A stretch of 64,000 nucleotides of DNA from Rotaria sp. Silwood1 (GCA_905250075.1 CAJNOP010000011.1:2931958-2995957); one strand, 5' to 3'; positions 1 through 13,767 are shown, numbered from the stretch's first letter. Numbers and translations are program-made. The notes: generated by a model from the sequence alone, not told the origin.

Positions 1-283
1 TGTTTCTTTTTTTTTGTTTTTGCAAGCAATCCCATCTATGTTAGTAATTTTTTGTTTTTGTTTGAAAAATTAATAAGAAACAAAAAAATCCCACTAATCA
101 AAAATCAAAAACCTACGATTGGTTGAGTTTTTCTTCTCAAAATCGAACCATTTAAAGGTTGGCACACATTTACGTGCCATCGAAAATCCTTTTATATTTT
201 ATGAAAAAAGAAAACACATATTTTCTCAATTTAGATAAGTCAAAATAAAAATTATTTATAAAAGTAAAAAAGATAAAACTTAC

Positions 284-3200
284 ATCAACACGTATTTTTG
301 AATCACCACTAGCACCTGTTGTTGTTTGTGCACCACTTTCTAAATTTTTAAACATAGCTACACGTTCTTTAGCTACACCACGTTCAAGAAGTTCATTATC
401 AATTTCTACTGTTCGTTTGATCTATTAAAAAAAATTAGAATTAAATATTTTTCTTAATTTTTATCTAAATATAATTATTTACTGTAGTAGTGTCATCGGG
501 ATTTTCAAATGCTGTAGCACGACTTTTAGCCAAACCACTTTCAACAGAAATAGATTGAACTGTTGGTTTTACTGATTTACTTGTATCAGCCATATACTGT
601 TCTTTAATTGTACTTGCTAAACCAGTTGTTACATCAATATGTTTTTCTGTTGGTTTAAATTCAGTACTGGCTAATGATGCTAATTGTTCACGTCGTGCTA
701 TTGCTAATCCACTATCTGATTCAATATCAATATGTCGATCACCTGAACGTTGTACTTGTTGTTCAGCTTCAAATTTTGATAATAATTCTGAACGTTTTGA
801 TTGTGCATGACCTGTTTCAACAATAGTTGACATTTCATCGAGACGTGTTGGTGTTATTGGACGATCAGATAATTGACCACTTTCAAATTTAGCTTTCCTT
901 TCAGTTGCTGCACCAACAAGAAGATCAGCATCAGCTTGTACACGATTTGAACCAAATTCATGATAATCTTGATCGAATTCACCTTTTTCAAATATAGCTT
1001 TTTTTTCTGTTGCAGCACCAGCCATTGAATCACGATCAATAATAACTGTTTTTGGTAAATTTGTATCATTCTCAAGTTGATGTTGTTCATATGCTTGTTT
1101 TTTTGCTGATGCTAAACCAGCAACAAGATCTGTATCAATTTGTACTTTTGAAGCATGTGGTCTTATTTCTTGTTCGAATTCACCTTGTTCAAAAGCTTGT
1201 TTTTTTGATGATGCTAAACCAGCAACAAGATCTGTATCGATTTGTACTTTACTAACATGTGATTCAACTTCTTGTTCGAATTCACCTTGTTCAAATGCTT
1301 GTTTTTTTGATGATGCTAAACCACTTTGTACACGAACATCTAAACGTTTTTCTCCACGTGGTTTATCACTATCAATTAAACCTTTTTCAAATTTATCTTT
1401 AACTTCTGCCATTTCATGGTATGGAACCTAAACAATAATAATAATAATATTCAAAGAAAATATTAAATATAAATAATATTATTTTCATACATGTTCTTTT
1501 GTTGGTTTCTTTTTTCGTGTTGATCGAACAATGCCATCAGATTCTGACGGTTGAGTATCATCTTCATCTTCATCTTCTTCTTCATTTTGAAGACCGTTTG
1601 AAGAACCAATATCTTCAAACCTATTTAATGAGATTTGATTATTTTTATTAAATAAAATAGTATTAATAATTATTTTGAAAAGTACAATACTTGTCATCAA
1701 AACAAACATGATGACAAGACTCGTATAGATTTTCCATATGTATTCATCAGATTCAGTATATTTCACAATAATTATATTTAGTATTTCTACTATGGGAGAA
1801 TTTTGAAAATAATATGTAATCATAAAATAAGTAATCATTGTAGCTGTCATCATTAGTAGTAGACATCTGTTCATATTGCTTGTTTTTCTCATTAAATCTT
1901 TTTCAAAAACATATGTGAAAAAAAAACAATAATCATGAATTGAAAGTATTACTATTATTGAAGTTTTCTCTTTCGTTCTCTTCAATACACACCTCCACTT
2001 TCACTTGCTTTTTGTCGAGATGTTTTTGGCATTTTCTACTCAAGTATTCTTTCGCTTCTTATAATAACAAAAAAGACAAAAAGGAAAATATGTCATCTGT
2101 CTCTATTTGACATTTTAATGTAAAAAAAAAATATGTATATCGCAAGTTGTATTAAGATTAATGTTTCGTCAATAGTTAAAAAAGCTACTTACACTCTCAT
2201 TGATGAATCCATTTAAAATGCTAGATTTGTTGAAAATCTACTGCTGTTCTCCTTCGTCAGTATTTAGTGATGTGGAACGATAAAATGCTCGTTCCTTTTT
2301 TTTACTTGTGTAATTCAGCGAAATGGATGATTGCTTACCTAATTTCTCCCATTTGTTATTTTTTTTTCTTTTTTTAGGTATCTATTTTTTATCTTTCTTC
2401 TTTTCTCTCTGTAACCTCAAATACATACACGAAACGTGTACGACATTATTATAAAATCGATCATTCAGATGATTTCCTTTTCTCATTAATCTAACTAATC
2501 AAGCAAAATAAAAAACAAATAATAATTACTTTAGAAATGTATTTTTGATTTTGTCACTTGGTGCTACTTTTTCAACTTTTTGTAATTTTTGTCCTTCATC
2601 ATCTTCATTTTTTTTACTACCAAACATTTTTGTTATATTACGTAGACGTTCCAATGTATCATCAGAGCCACCACTGGTATCGATTGCTGTCAATAGAAAG
2701 AGAAAAAAAAACAAGATCCAGATGATATACGCAAGTAAAAGATCTGTAAAGATAAATTCTATTTAATTGAAGTAATATAGGAAAATTTCTTGTTTTTTTT
2801 TCTTTTTGTCAATACAGAAATACTAATTTAAAGAAATCTTATAATTTGTTATGTTTTCGATGAACAAAAAAAACATAAAGTCAAGTACGCAAAAGAAAGA
2901 AAAAAAACTTCTTTGAACAATCAATACATACACGAATCTTCATTTGCATCTGCCATTGTTCACTTGATTCGATGAAGTAGGTGCTCAATTCTAGCACACT
3001 TAACTACTTGTTTTATTTTTTCGTCTTTCTCTTTTATTTGCACCTACACCCGTACTTTGAATAAAATGTTTATTAATAAAGGAAGCTACTAGAAATAATA
3101 CAAATATCTTCTGCTTCGTTCTTTAACGACAATACTAGTGAGAACTATACATATGTGTTATCCCAGATATTTATCTGCTGTTCGCCCTCGCTTTTCTCTA

Positions 3201-4566
3201 TCTTTTTCTATTGCTGCATTTTTTTTTCCTCGTTCGACATCATCCTACGTAAAACATATACATAAAAATACAAAAAAGAAATGTGCCCGCTGCGCAAATT
3301 GTACAGATAAACAACGAGTACCATCAGAAATTGTTGGATATACTAAAGAGAAGAGAAAAAAAAACAGAACATAGCGGAAATGTAAGATGCTGTAGTGATT
3401 ATTTCTTCGTTCTTTTCCTATGAGATCATTCCGACGTAGAAACTATACAAGAAAAAAAAACAGAGGTCATCAACAAAGTGTACATAAATATACAGGCATG
3501 CACATAAATTAATTGGATGAGTCGTTTTCCTATCTGTGAAATATCTGTCAGAAGAAAGCAAAGAAAAAAATCTACGATGTCATAATACAATGACGAAGAG
3601 CAAAAATCTATTTTTGTTTTATTTTATGCTTAGAACAGTTGTCAACTGATGTAGAATTTTCTAGTATGATCAATTATAGAACTGATACAGATACCCACAT
3701 TAGAAAATTTAGACTGCTTTACACAACTGCGTAGATAAACATAGACTCTATCAACTAACAACAGGGTAAATATATATATATATATATAGATATAGATGTA
3801 AGTCTTTTTGTTTCCGGATTTAACTAATTTTATATTCAATATAAAATCAATCGAATAGGCTTCTGTATATATTTAAAAGCTCATCGTTATTCTCTAATTT
3901 GTTTATTTAAATCATTGAATTATAATATTATGAAGCCATGAAAAATTTTAAGAACTATACATAACTATTGGTGTATTGTGTTTATTTCACGAAATATTCT
4001 TTCTTATTTGTGTATGTGTATATATACATAAACGATCAACAAATCTTATTGATCACATTTCATGTCGATAATTTTATCTATTAAATCAATAATTAATAAA
4101 TGTACGTTCGTATGTATGACCTTTACTTACGAATAGATCTATTATGTTAAATTTTATTTTAACCGAGTTAATCCCAATGATCAATGAATTTGATATTAAT
4201 CGAACTTACTTCCGTTTATTGTTGACCAATTTATAGAACAAATCTCTTTATGACGTCGTTTTTTATTTATATGTTGTTGATCACGATATAGTGAATATGT
4301 TTGTGAAATAGAATTTTCATCCATTGATGTATTTTGTTCATCAATATCACTCAATGTTGAAAGATCATCATTAGTTGTTGTATCACCATCACAATGTTCA
4401 TTAGCACTTATTGATAATGATGATGATGTACTATGTTTATGTTTTTGTTGTTGACGAATTATTGATATAGCTGCTCGACGTTCTTCTTCACTAGCAGCTT
4501 CAGATATTGGATCAAGAAAATGATAAGATGTATATACTTGTTGCTGCTCTTGTAATGATAATGATG

Positions 4567-4598
<32 letters not shown>

Positions 4599-6222
4599 GA
4601 AATAACGAAATTTGGTGACGTTACATGAGGTAAAGGATATATATGTTGACGAAAATCCTCATTTTCATCATCATTATCATCGTCTATATCATTTAATTCA
4701 TTAGATAATCGACATAAAACACCATCATCTGGATCAGAAAAAAGTAAATTAACTTCATCTTGATCAATATGAATTTCATCAAGATCATCATCAATATCAT
4801 CATCATTATCATCATTTGAAAATGATAAAGTATTAAGAAGACCATGAGATGTTAATTTATGAACAATAGTTTTTGTTGAATTTAATTGACGTTGTTGTTG
4901 ATCAATACTGATTGAATCGATTAAAGATGATGACGACGATGATGATGATGATAAAAATGATTCATCATCATCAATATTATCTGGTATTATATGTTGTTTA
5001 AATAGTCTTTGTTCTAAACTATCTGGTGAAAGACTACGTTCACGTTGCTGTTGTTGTTGTTCTATAGGTATCATCTCTTCACCAAGAACGGTAGCACTAC
5101 CACCATTATAAGGCAACATGTGGCCAGATGGTAATGTGAACTGTAGAAATTTGAACATCAATCAACAGCAGAATCAACTGTGATGATATTGTAGAATGTG
5201 TTAAAAATAAAATACCAACTTTTGATTCTCTTATTCGTTTATGTTCGTAATCGTTTTGTAAATGAATGTGAGAAAAGGAAAAGTGAAAAATGAATGAACA
5301 AACAGCTAGTGGTTGGTCGGAGTTGATGATGAACAATGGAATACAGAAGACAAGAAATAACGTTACTTCATTTCTTCTCCTTTTTCTTATCGATTCGTCT
5401 CTGTTCTCCTCCTTCTTTTTTTTGTAATCGCAGCAACGTTCGACCGAGCATACACACACACACACATACAAACACAAGCAGTTCTTCACCGCAGGCTTTA
5501 TCGATAAATTCGCTTTCACTTCTTTTCTCTTTCACAACGACACAAGTAGTATATGTACAGATTGATATAGACATGAAATGTGCAAAAAAAAGTCCGTTGA
5601 ACAAGAGAGCTTTTCGCATCAGTGTTGCCTGAAGATAATAAACAAAAATCGTTAGAGACTTTTCTTCTTCATTTTGTTTGTAAAGTACACAATGAACAGA
5701 TTATCGTTTTCAATTTTCATACAAGGTCTCGACGGTTTTCTTTTTCCTTAACATAAAATATCGATTATATTGTCATTGACGTCTCATAGTTAAATAAACA
5801 AAGAATAGTATATATCATGAAATCAATCTGGACGAGTTGTGAGAATGAACATCAAGTGCTTAGCTTCGAAAAAAAACGTCATTCATCCAATTTGTAAAAT
5901 ACACAGAACGAACGTTTACCTATACGATTTGTATTATATCCCATATATATATATATGTCTGTCTGTTGATTCTATTGAAACGATGCTTTAGGGCATGTTT
6001 TGCTTTTTATAAAAAAAATTCTATTTTTATAAACTAGATTTTAAACTTACCTTGTTGATTATTTCTCTCGTTATGATTATTATGATTATTATTATTATTA
6101 TTATGAGTTCGGAAAATTAATATTGTATGCATAATACAAAAATGAATAAATGCAGCAGAAAACCATTCATGTATAAGAGTCCAAAGAAGACGCCAGGCAT
6201 TATTTGAATGATTATTGGCCAT
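284..6222 (-). CDS. Repeat protein with ~30-residue GLA-KK-FE repeats, alternative 5' exons (3' end outside window)
   Basis: Seen: common exons at 2530-2686, 1491-1620, 483-1427 and 284-421, with GT-AG borders and compatible phases. A donor at 283 leads out of the window, so the gene is 3'-partial. The 2530-2686 exon encodes a charged segment (SDDTLERLRNITKMFGSKK). The 1491-1620 exon encodes an acidic run followed by the basic patch STRKKKPTK. The 945-nt exon holds about nine imperfect repeats with a core like GLASSKKQAFEQGEFEQ preceded by V-Q-I-D-T-D. Two neighbouring repeats (about 1123-1335) are nearly identical, which suggests recent internal duplication. Amphipathic Lys/Phe-Glu repeats of this size recall actin-binding repeats (WH2/beta-thymosin, Xin), but the consensus matches neither, so I give no name. 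Four different 5' exons (separate entries) feed this body. No signal peptide in the common part; cytoplasmic or cytoskeletal is a guess. Confidence 0.75.
1989..2032 (-). CDS. Alternative first exon a of the repeat protein (MPKTSRQK...)
   Basis: A 44-nt exon beginning ATG CCA AAA ACA encodes a short basic, Ser-rich N-terminus. The donor GTATTG leaves phase 2, which matches the acceptor before 1620 and continues into FEDIGSSNG. This isoform skips the 2530-2686 exon. GT dinucleotides at other nearby positions give wrong phases, which is why this donor was chosen. Confidence 0.5.
2932..2956 (-). CDS. Alternative first exon b of the repeat protein (MADANEDS...)
   Basis: A 25-nt coding exon starts at an ATG and ends at a consensus GTATGT donor in phase 1. 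It joins the phase-1 acceptor before 2686 to read MADANEDSSIDTSGG. It gives an acidic, short N-terminus. Two other exons upstream end in the same phase and can use the same acceptor. Confidence 0.55.
3765..3797 (+). repeat. (TA)n microsatellite
   Basis: AT-dinucleotide run with a GATATAGATATAG tail, inside an intron of the left-hand gene, between first exons b and c. Confidence 0.85.
4210..5119 (-). CDS. Alternative first exon c: long Ser/Asp-rich N-terminus of the repeat protein
   Basis: An open exon of 303 codons from ATG (MLPYNGGSATVLGEE) to a strong GTAAGT donor at 4209, ending in phase 1 and therefore compatible with the exon at 2686. The open frame begins at an acceptor at 5140 (TTTCTACAG), so an untranslated or further coding exon may lie upstream. 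Composition is extreme: Ser runs, Asp/Glu blocks and Gln runs encoded by GAT/TCA trinucleotide tracts (for example around 4558-4600 and 4925-4955), plus a basic KKRRHK patch near the end. It would add about 300 disordered residues to the protein. Confidence 0.6.
5448..5478 (+). repeat. (CA)n microsatellite
   Basis: ACACACACACACACATACAAACACA tract upstream of first exon c of the left-hand gene. Confidence 0.85.
6051..6222 (-). CDS. Alternative first exon d: hydrophobic, membrane-anchor-like N-terminus
   Basis: A 172-nt exon starting at ATG (MANNHSNNAWRLLWTL) and ending at GTAAGT in phase 1, again compatible with the acceptor before 2686. Residues about 9-37 form a hydrophobic stretch rich in W, L, I, F, A and C, followed by an Asn/His tract encoded by (ATT)n on the plus strand (about 6075-6105). 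If spliced to the common body it would produce a membrane-anchored isoform. It could instead be a small separate gene; splice phase is the only link visible. Confidence 0.45.
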
Positions 6223-9200
6223 GGTTGTCGTTGTTTTATCATATAGTAGACTAAAATAAAACAAAAGAAGAAAATGATCGTTCAATGTTATTGACTAAAG
6301 TGATTATTCGGTCACTGAACTTTTGTCTCTTTTGATCGGTCCAGCAGTATTAATTATATGATAGTATGTACAAACAAAATTTATGAAATATGCATAAGAA
6401 ATCATATTAAACATTGACATAAATATGTTACAGATCAATTAATTTTTACAATCTTGTATGAAATGAAAAATCATATTTTTATGAACTAACTTTATAAATA
6501 AATTAATTTTTCGATCAAATTTCAATGAATAATGAAACTATTCGGTAATTAATTCAAACTATTTTGTTTTTGAAATTAGAAAAGTCATGTATTATTTGAC
6601 TATATATATAGAAATGACAAGAGATTTTGTTGACAGATATTCTTGTTCTTTTCAGATTTAAATATGAAAAATAATCTTCTTATCACATAACACTTTTAAA
6701 TAGATTATTATGAATTTTAATATTAGAGATTTATTTAAATCTTTTGTTTTGTTTTGTCTACTGTCGGTCATTGTCAAATCAAAAGACATGAAAATTAATT
6801 GAATTTGTCCAAGTTGATGAGATGTTTTTCTTGGTGTTGTTGTTCATTAGTAAGAAAAACAATCGATAGAAATTTTAAGTCACTAAAAAATGTCAAAGAC
6901 AAATTGAAGAAACCTAAAAAGTATGTTTTTTTTAAAATTATGATATTGACATTCTGTTATTTGAATGCATTTCAAGCTTCATTATTCCACGTAATTGCTT
7001 ATTGATGCTCTTTATATGAAGAAAGACATAAGCTTAAGTAAATATTGAAGTCAAAGAATAACTTTTTTCTAAAGTTTCCAACAAAATATGATAAGCCATG
7101 TATTGGCATGCTTTATTTATACACATTGATTTGTCTCGATTATTAAAATTTGCTACAAAATAGACTTTTTATTGTTAACAAATTTTTTTTTCAATTTTAC
7201 AGAAGTGTTTCTACATGACAGAAAAATCAATGTTGTAAATTGACATCAACATAAAATATATCTCAAACGTGAATTTTTATCAACTTCATATTATTGCATA
7301 ATTTTGACTGTAAAATATGCGATTCGTTTTTTTTACCTGAAATTTAATAGAAATGCTAATTAGAAGATTTTTAAATTATACTCTAGCATCAGTTATGATA
7401 AAAGATGAATGATATGGATCGCGTCTCAAACCTTGCTACTGCTGCAGCGACTACATTTAAACAAATGTGTGAAATTTCATTACGTTGACTGTAATCAACC
7501 AGAACTGTTATTATTAATTCATGAAATTCATTGAGTTTTAGAGTGTTACATTTGTGAATGTTAGAATTCCGTGCGAATTCATGCGATTTTACGATGTCCT
7601 TCAAACAGAAGCTGCCGTCACCTTTACGGTGATAGTAACGATAGTGTCGTAATGAACATCTCTGTTAAATTTATCTCTCCTTAATTGAAATCAATATCGA
7701 ATTCTATTAGAACTTCTATAATGATTTATCTCTCGATTATAATTCTAGACTTTCTATCTTTTGTTGTAGATTTATTCAACTAAAAATTCATTAATGGATA
7801 TGAATTGATCTATTAAAAGAGATTGAATATATATGCTTCAGAGATACAATAAGATACTTGCGAGAATAATATATGCACCTGGGAAAATGATTAACATTAA
7901 TATTCTTTAAAAAGTAATTATGTATTCTGGTAGCGCGCAGAGTTCTCTACAACTTTATCTCTCTCTATGTATATAAGTTGTGAATTGCACTTGTATGCTA
8001 AAATAGAAATTCAGACATAATCAAAGCATCCTACTCATTAGATTTTTCGGAAAATGCATTTTTCGTTCCTTGATCATTCATTTTTTCAAATTTATTTTAA
8101 TGTAGAAACAAGCTAATTACTTGATGGCAAATATTTAGAATATTATTGATGGGCTCTTACTCTCGCTGAGGAATGTGATACGTTCGTACATTAACAATAT
8201 TCGAAATCCTAGTCATCAATTAAGAAAAACTACAGAACGATAGTAAATTTCAAACGCTTTCAGAATACACACTTGTGTTTGCAATACCTTGTGCCTACAT
8301 TAAAACAAATTTGAAAAAAGAGCAAAAGATACAATTACCGAAAATCTGACGATGTAGGTGCCTTCACTGTAGTTAAATTTCTATTTTAGCGAACAATTGC
8401 AATTTAAAACGTACATATATAGAGTTGCAGAGAATTTCGCGTGCTATCAGGATACATAATTATTTTTTTAAGCATATTAATTTATAGTGATGAGGTATGA
8501 AAAAAATTAAGTGTAAGTATTTTTTCCAGAATGCAATAACAACTACTTTGAATTATGATTTTGATATTATATGAAACGCCGACAATAACAATCGAATTTA
8601 GGAACTCTGATACCACTTATATTGCTAAAGACTTGTATTCGTCAAAGTGGATTCTTAGAACAATATTATATGAATGAAATAATAAAATGAAATGCAAGTT
8701 CTTCGTTTCAATTTTGAACAGCTCGTTGAATGACAATCGCATGCGAATTATTATTCGATATCGTTCGATAAACACATGAATCTATAGTAATATAAAAAGG
8801 CAAAGAAAAATTCGTTTCAAATAATTTGATTCATCTATAATGTGGATGAATGGTAATTTATTATACTCCTCATTTGGTTTTCTCGATTATTAGAAAGAAT
8901 AACTGGAGAAAAAATTAAGATACAAGTATGAAATAATGATAAACGGCAAAGAATATACTGTACAACAATTATTCATAGAAACTAGACAAATTTTATTGTA
9001 AATTTTATAAAGAAGAGTCAGCAATAAGTTCATCAGCTGATGGCCTATGTACCAGACTCAATAGCCTCCAGATGTAAATCAAGATGGATTGATACATATT
9101 TACACATACTAAAAAAAGTATGCAAGCAATGAAGACATCAGTTGATGAAAACATCGACTAATTGTTGATAACGTCAATAGATATAGACTACTAGTAGTCT

Positions 9201-12200
9201 ATGTCTTTACATATATTTGGTAGATATTTTTCGAAGCAAATTATTAAAAACAATAAATTAAGGAAACTTCTGCGACGAGGCTCATCCATTTCTAATCATC
9301 TGTCGCCTAGGCCACTAGTCTCTTGTGATACTCTGAGAACAAGTGCAACTCTAAAGATCATGAATCAACTATTTCAAATGCTTCCTAAAACTATCATTTG
9401 TATTGCACTCTCATTTATCTTCTTTCTGTTTGCGATGAGACCCATTACTTGTATACTGCTTCCTTGAGTCTTCGATGAATGATGACAATTATTCTCAATA
9501 TCTCGTATAGCGTCCTTGTTATCTGAGTATGAGTTCTATCTCTTCTAGTGCATTCTGGTCCTGCTCATCAGCCGTATATATATATATATATATATACGTA
9601 TATGTAGATTGTTTCAAAGTTTCAAAAACTTAAGTTTCTTTCCACACTAAACTAGCTGTCGAAGAATGAGTCAATTTCGTTCACTTTTATCTTGATTTTG
9701 TGTTGACAGAAATAATAATGAGAAGTATATGTAATCAAATAACCAAATATTCTTATGAACAGTGACTTTAAAAGAAACTATAGAACAACTCATACATAAC
9801 TATTGTTTCAACTTTAAAATTATCAGTCAAGATTGCATTCAACAGATTCATTTGTAAAATTAGTAGTCTCCTACGTCTTTCATCAAACTCATACAATATG
9901 TCAACACTTAGTACTTAATTTTAGTTAGATCTTTCAAGAGATATCCTGGCATCAAGGATATGTCAGATTGAAATAAAAAATGAAAAATTGTATAGAATTA
10001 GATCAATTTTTTTTACATTTACATAGCAACAACTTACGTGTTTATGTGTTAAGTATCACATAAAAATATATGATTTTCAATTTCATAAATTTTTTTTTCA
10101 TGATAAAAAAACACATCAGAGATATTCACAGTAACAAATAAAGAAAATATACTAAGATTTATCTCTATTTATTTGAACCTGATGTTTTTTTTTTTGCAAG
10201 AATTTTACTGATTGATCGTCTTCTTCGATTAATTGCTTGAATTCTTTTGTTGTTAAAACATTTCAGTGATTTTGTTTTTGTCTTTTATGACAAAGTATGA
10301 AATAAAAAAGAAAACAGAAATTTTGTCTTAATATGAATTCGTCGTTTTATTAATTCATTGAATTACTTATCTATTCATAATATGAGGTTCTATAATGATT
10401 TATATGTTACTAAATTACGAAAAAAAATCTCAGAATTTTTCGAAGTGAAAAAATTTGACTCTGCAATGCTTTACTATAGATTTGGTTAACTTTCTTTATG
10501 AAGATATTTAACAAAATATTGATATATATTGGTTACAAAAGTTTATTTCTGATTGTTTCTCTAATTGGACAATGTTTGAAAAATGTTCAAATAAGAGATT
10601 TGTTACTTTTTTTTCTTCATATATCAATGTTAAAAAGAATAAATTGAAATAAAAACCTTCAATTCTATTCTTTAATATTTCTAATTATCTTTGTTTTTGT
10701 CTATGTAATCAGATGATATTCTTTTAAAAGATAAAATAACAGATAATCAATCAATTGTTGTTTTTATTAAAAATAAGATTATTTCAATTCGTTAGATAGA
10801 TTTCAAGTCGAGTAAATCATATTTTAGACTTTAATATTACTTTTCTCTTATTTTTTTGAAAATGTTTATAAATTGGTCTAATTCATAACAAAACATTTGG
10901 ATTAAAATCGATTGAAAACAGAGAGAATTTTCAGTTATTTTTTCAATGATATATATCTTTCTAATATATAATTTAGTTAAATTTCAGAATATTTTCGTTT
11001 AAAAAAAACTGTTTAAAATTGATTTATAGCATAAAATGACCACTGTATCGATCGAATTAAATTACGTGCAAAAGTTCTTGCCTATCTTATTTCAATGTCA
11101 ATTCAATTGATTTATCTTCGCATTGAACAATTCGAATGATTTTTGCATCTCATTGAATATGTGAATATTCATTAAATTAATCTCTTTTTTTTTTAAGTTG
11201 CATTTACTAATTTTACTTTAATTAATTTTCAATGATATTTTATTTAAATGAAATTAATCGTAAAAGAAACAACAAAATATTATCTTTTTGAAAAAAACTA
11301 ATATTTAACATTATAGATGAGGTAATTAGATTAAATATATTTTCATTATTTAGAAAATAATAAAAACTGTTTGACTTTTCTGCTTCGATCCATACAGTAG
11401 AGCTAATAGAAGCAAACGTCTTTCGTCATATTGTTCTTGAAAAGTATTTTAAACTGCATTTGCATTGGTTTTTTTGTTAATCAGAGATTCTAAGATTGTC
11501 AACTTCTTGTATGGCAAATAGTCAAGATCGGTTCGCCATATTCAATAGATAAATGTTGCTGAAATTTTCTATTATGGATTCTTCTTGGACTCTTCTCTCA
11601 CAGACTATAACCGACATTACTATGAAAAATTCACAGATCGTGATAGAGACTTTAGTATAGCGGCATTCTTTTCACTGACTATAAGTTACATACCCGAGAA
11701 ATGGAGTCTAATACAGAATTATCCTTTCAATACAATGGAATTAAAGATATCTGTCCTTTGCCATTTTTTAACACTTGAATTAATATGTTACGATTAATAT
11801 TTTTATCATCATCATATATTAATAATACGTGACAATCTACCCAGAAAATGTATAATGATAATATCGTCATTTCCAATGTAAGAAAATCCATCATGTCGAA
11901 CATTTTAATTTGAAGGATTGTGCTAAAAATTTTTTTTTTGTTGTGTTGTTTCAGCTTTGAGATGCACATTTTTTTCCGAATTGTGTTTATAATTTGAGAA
12001 GAGTATAATAGGACTTGGCATAGCTTGTATTATTATGCATTTATATCTATAAATAGAACTGTGAATAGATCTGAAAAAGATCTTTGTCGATCAATGATAA
12101 TTTTCATGTTTATTTTATCGAATTCTTCTAATATCGAATTTTTTATTTTTTTCACGTATATAAAGAAATAGCGCGTTTTAAAATGACATTCCGTATATAT

Positions 12201-12440
12201 TCCTAGGCGATTTCCTATTGAGTCTTTTGATGAAAAAAAAAAGATTTACTGATCAAACACAAATAAGGAAAAGAGAAGTTGAAAAAGATCACATTGAAAT
12301 CGTTTCTGTTTCACTTATTTTGAAATAATTATTGACGTATGAAAAAAAAAGAAATATGACTTTGGTTCAACGTTTGAATAATAACTACAGTTTGTTTATT
12401 TGTTGATCAATTTTGAAATTTAGTTTTATTCTTATTTTTA
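6223..12440. other. Long non-coding stretch, no gene recognised
   Basis: AT-rich sequence with only short open frames of unconvincing composition, many poly-T/poly-A runs and a (TA)n microsatellite near 9575-9598. I see no convincing exon chain, RNA gene or transposase. Regulatory sequence for the alternative promoters of the left-hand gene could lie at its proximal end. Confidence 0.5.
9575..9598 (+). repeat. (TA)n microsatellite
   Basis: About 24 bp of TA repeat in the large non-coding region. Confidence 0.85.
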
Positions 12441-12990
12441 GGCATCCGATAAACTAAGAAAAAATTTATTAACCACCGTTCGACACATCGAATTTTGTTT
12501 TGCGAGTTGTAATTATGGTTCAGACGAATCGGTTCATATTGGTGAAAATCTCGAACCTCTTCTCAACAGTTATACACCATATTTTGCAATCATTGTGTCT
12601 TTGGCAGGATGACGATTTTCTTTGGTCACCGAGTAAGTTGATGTATATTTTCAAAAAAAAAATGTTTTTTATAACAAAATATTTCGCTTTATTCAAGTTT
12701 AACCAAAATATGAAACAAGATATTTATGTCAAGCTTTGAGTAGATATTGGATAAAATCCTTACGAACATTTCAATCGATTGGTACGTTTATCCCATAAAT
12801 TTAAAAAGAAATTATTAAAAAAAAAAGAAATTTCTTTTATTTAGTTGAACATGTTGCTGTCTTCCAACAAAATCTTTCTCAATGAGTTGAACAATTAAAA
12901 GGATTTGTTTTTCTTGATATTTATGGAGAAATCAATCGTGAAAAATTGAACCTTATCGTTTTATGGTTCAAATATGTTTCCCTAATAGTC
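12441..12990 (+). pseudogene. Decayed multi-exon coding segment, family not recognised
   Basis: After an acceptor-like TTATTTTTAG at about 12441, one frame reads about 56 codons of ordinary protein composition (ASDKLRKNLLTTVRHIEFCF, then ...YGSDESVHIGENLEPLLNS) and stops at TGA near 12610. After another acceptor-like TTTAG at about 12844, a frame reads VEHVAVFQQNLSQ, an in-frame TGA, then VEQLKGFVFLDIYGEINREK. The conceptual peptides look like real protein broken by stops, suggesting a gene relic. I do not recognise the family. Confidence 0.35.
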
Positions 12991-13751
12991 GAGTTCATAT
13001 TAAAATAACAAGATTTCGTCTGTGACTTTGATTTTTTTTTCGTTCTAAGAATAAATTAGAATTGATTGAATATCGAAATAAACTGAAAAAAAATGCTGCA
13101 CTATCTCAACACGCTTCTACGTGAATACATATGCAAAGACATTATCATTTCCTATAAACTTATCATAATGATAAAACGTGCTTCAACGTAATCAAGAAAA
13201 AAAAGATTGTCTGATGTGGAATGGAATCATCAAATGAATATATGTTCAGTCGAAAGAATATCTTCATTTCATTTAAAAGTTTAAAAAAACAATTAACATA
13301 TAATTATAGTTTGTTCAATCCATTTTGACATAAGTTTTATATCTTTATGATAATTGAGACTTATTTGAAATTACAGAGGAAAGGGTGAAAGCTTTCTATT
13401 TTTCAGTAAAATATCTATCGTATATAATATTTGAGCCTGGTCTATTGATCATAATCGAAAAAAAACTAGATTTTATTTGCATTGTTTCTACGTTTGCAAT
13501 ATATGAAGTTAGTCAAATTGTATAAATACACAGCGCGCGCCACTTCATTTTCCCACCTTTGTTTTTCTCGCGTAAAAAAATATCATTTCAGTTTATTTTC
13601 GATAATCTATATATAGCGAGAAAGTGCAGATTTCGCTGTATCACATGACATATAAATCATAGATAAGGAGTAAAGTTCAGACAATAATAAAACTTACATT
13701 AGAAGAAAAAGATGTCAGATTTTGTTGTCTCAATGTACTTTTCATAAGGGA

Positions 13752-13767
13752 GAAACGGCAGACTCCA
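13752..13767 (+). repeat. 16-bp sequence, inverted copy at about 16051-16066
   Basis: The sequence GAAACGGCAGACTCCA here recurs in reverse orientation near 16051, each flanked by TGACTCC-type motifs. The pair could be the ends of a ~2.3-kb element or two copies of a dispersed repeat; no transposase frame lies between them. Confidence 0.45.

Noticed and set aside
5106..5632. Overlapping open frames on both strands around the CA repeat
   Set aside because: Biased composition from the CA/CT tracts and no start or splice context; more likely 5' leader and intron of the left-hand gene.
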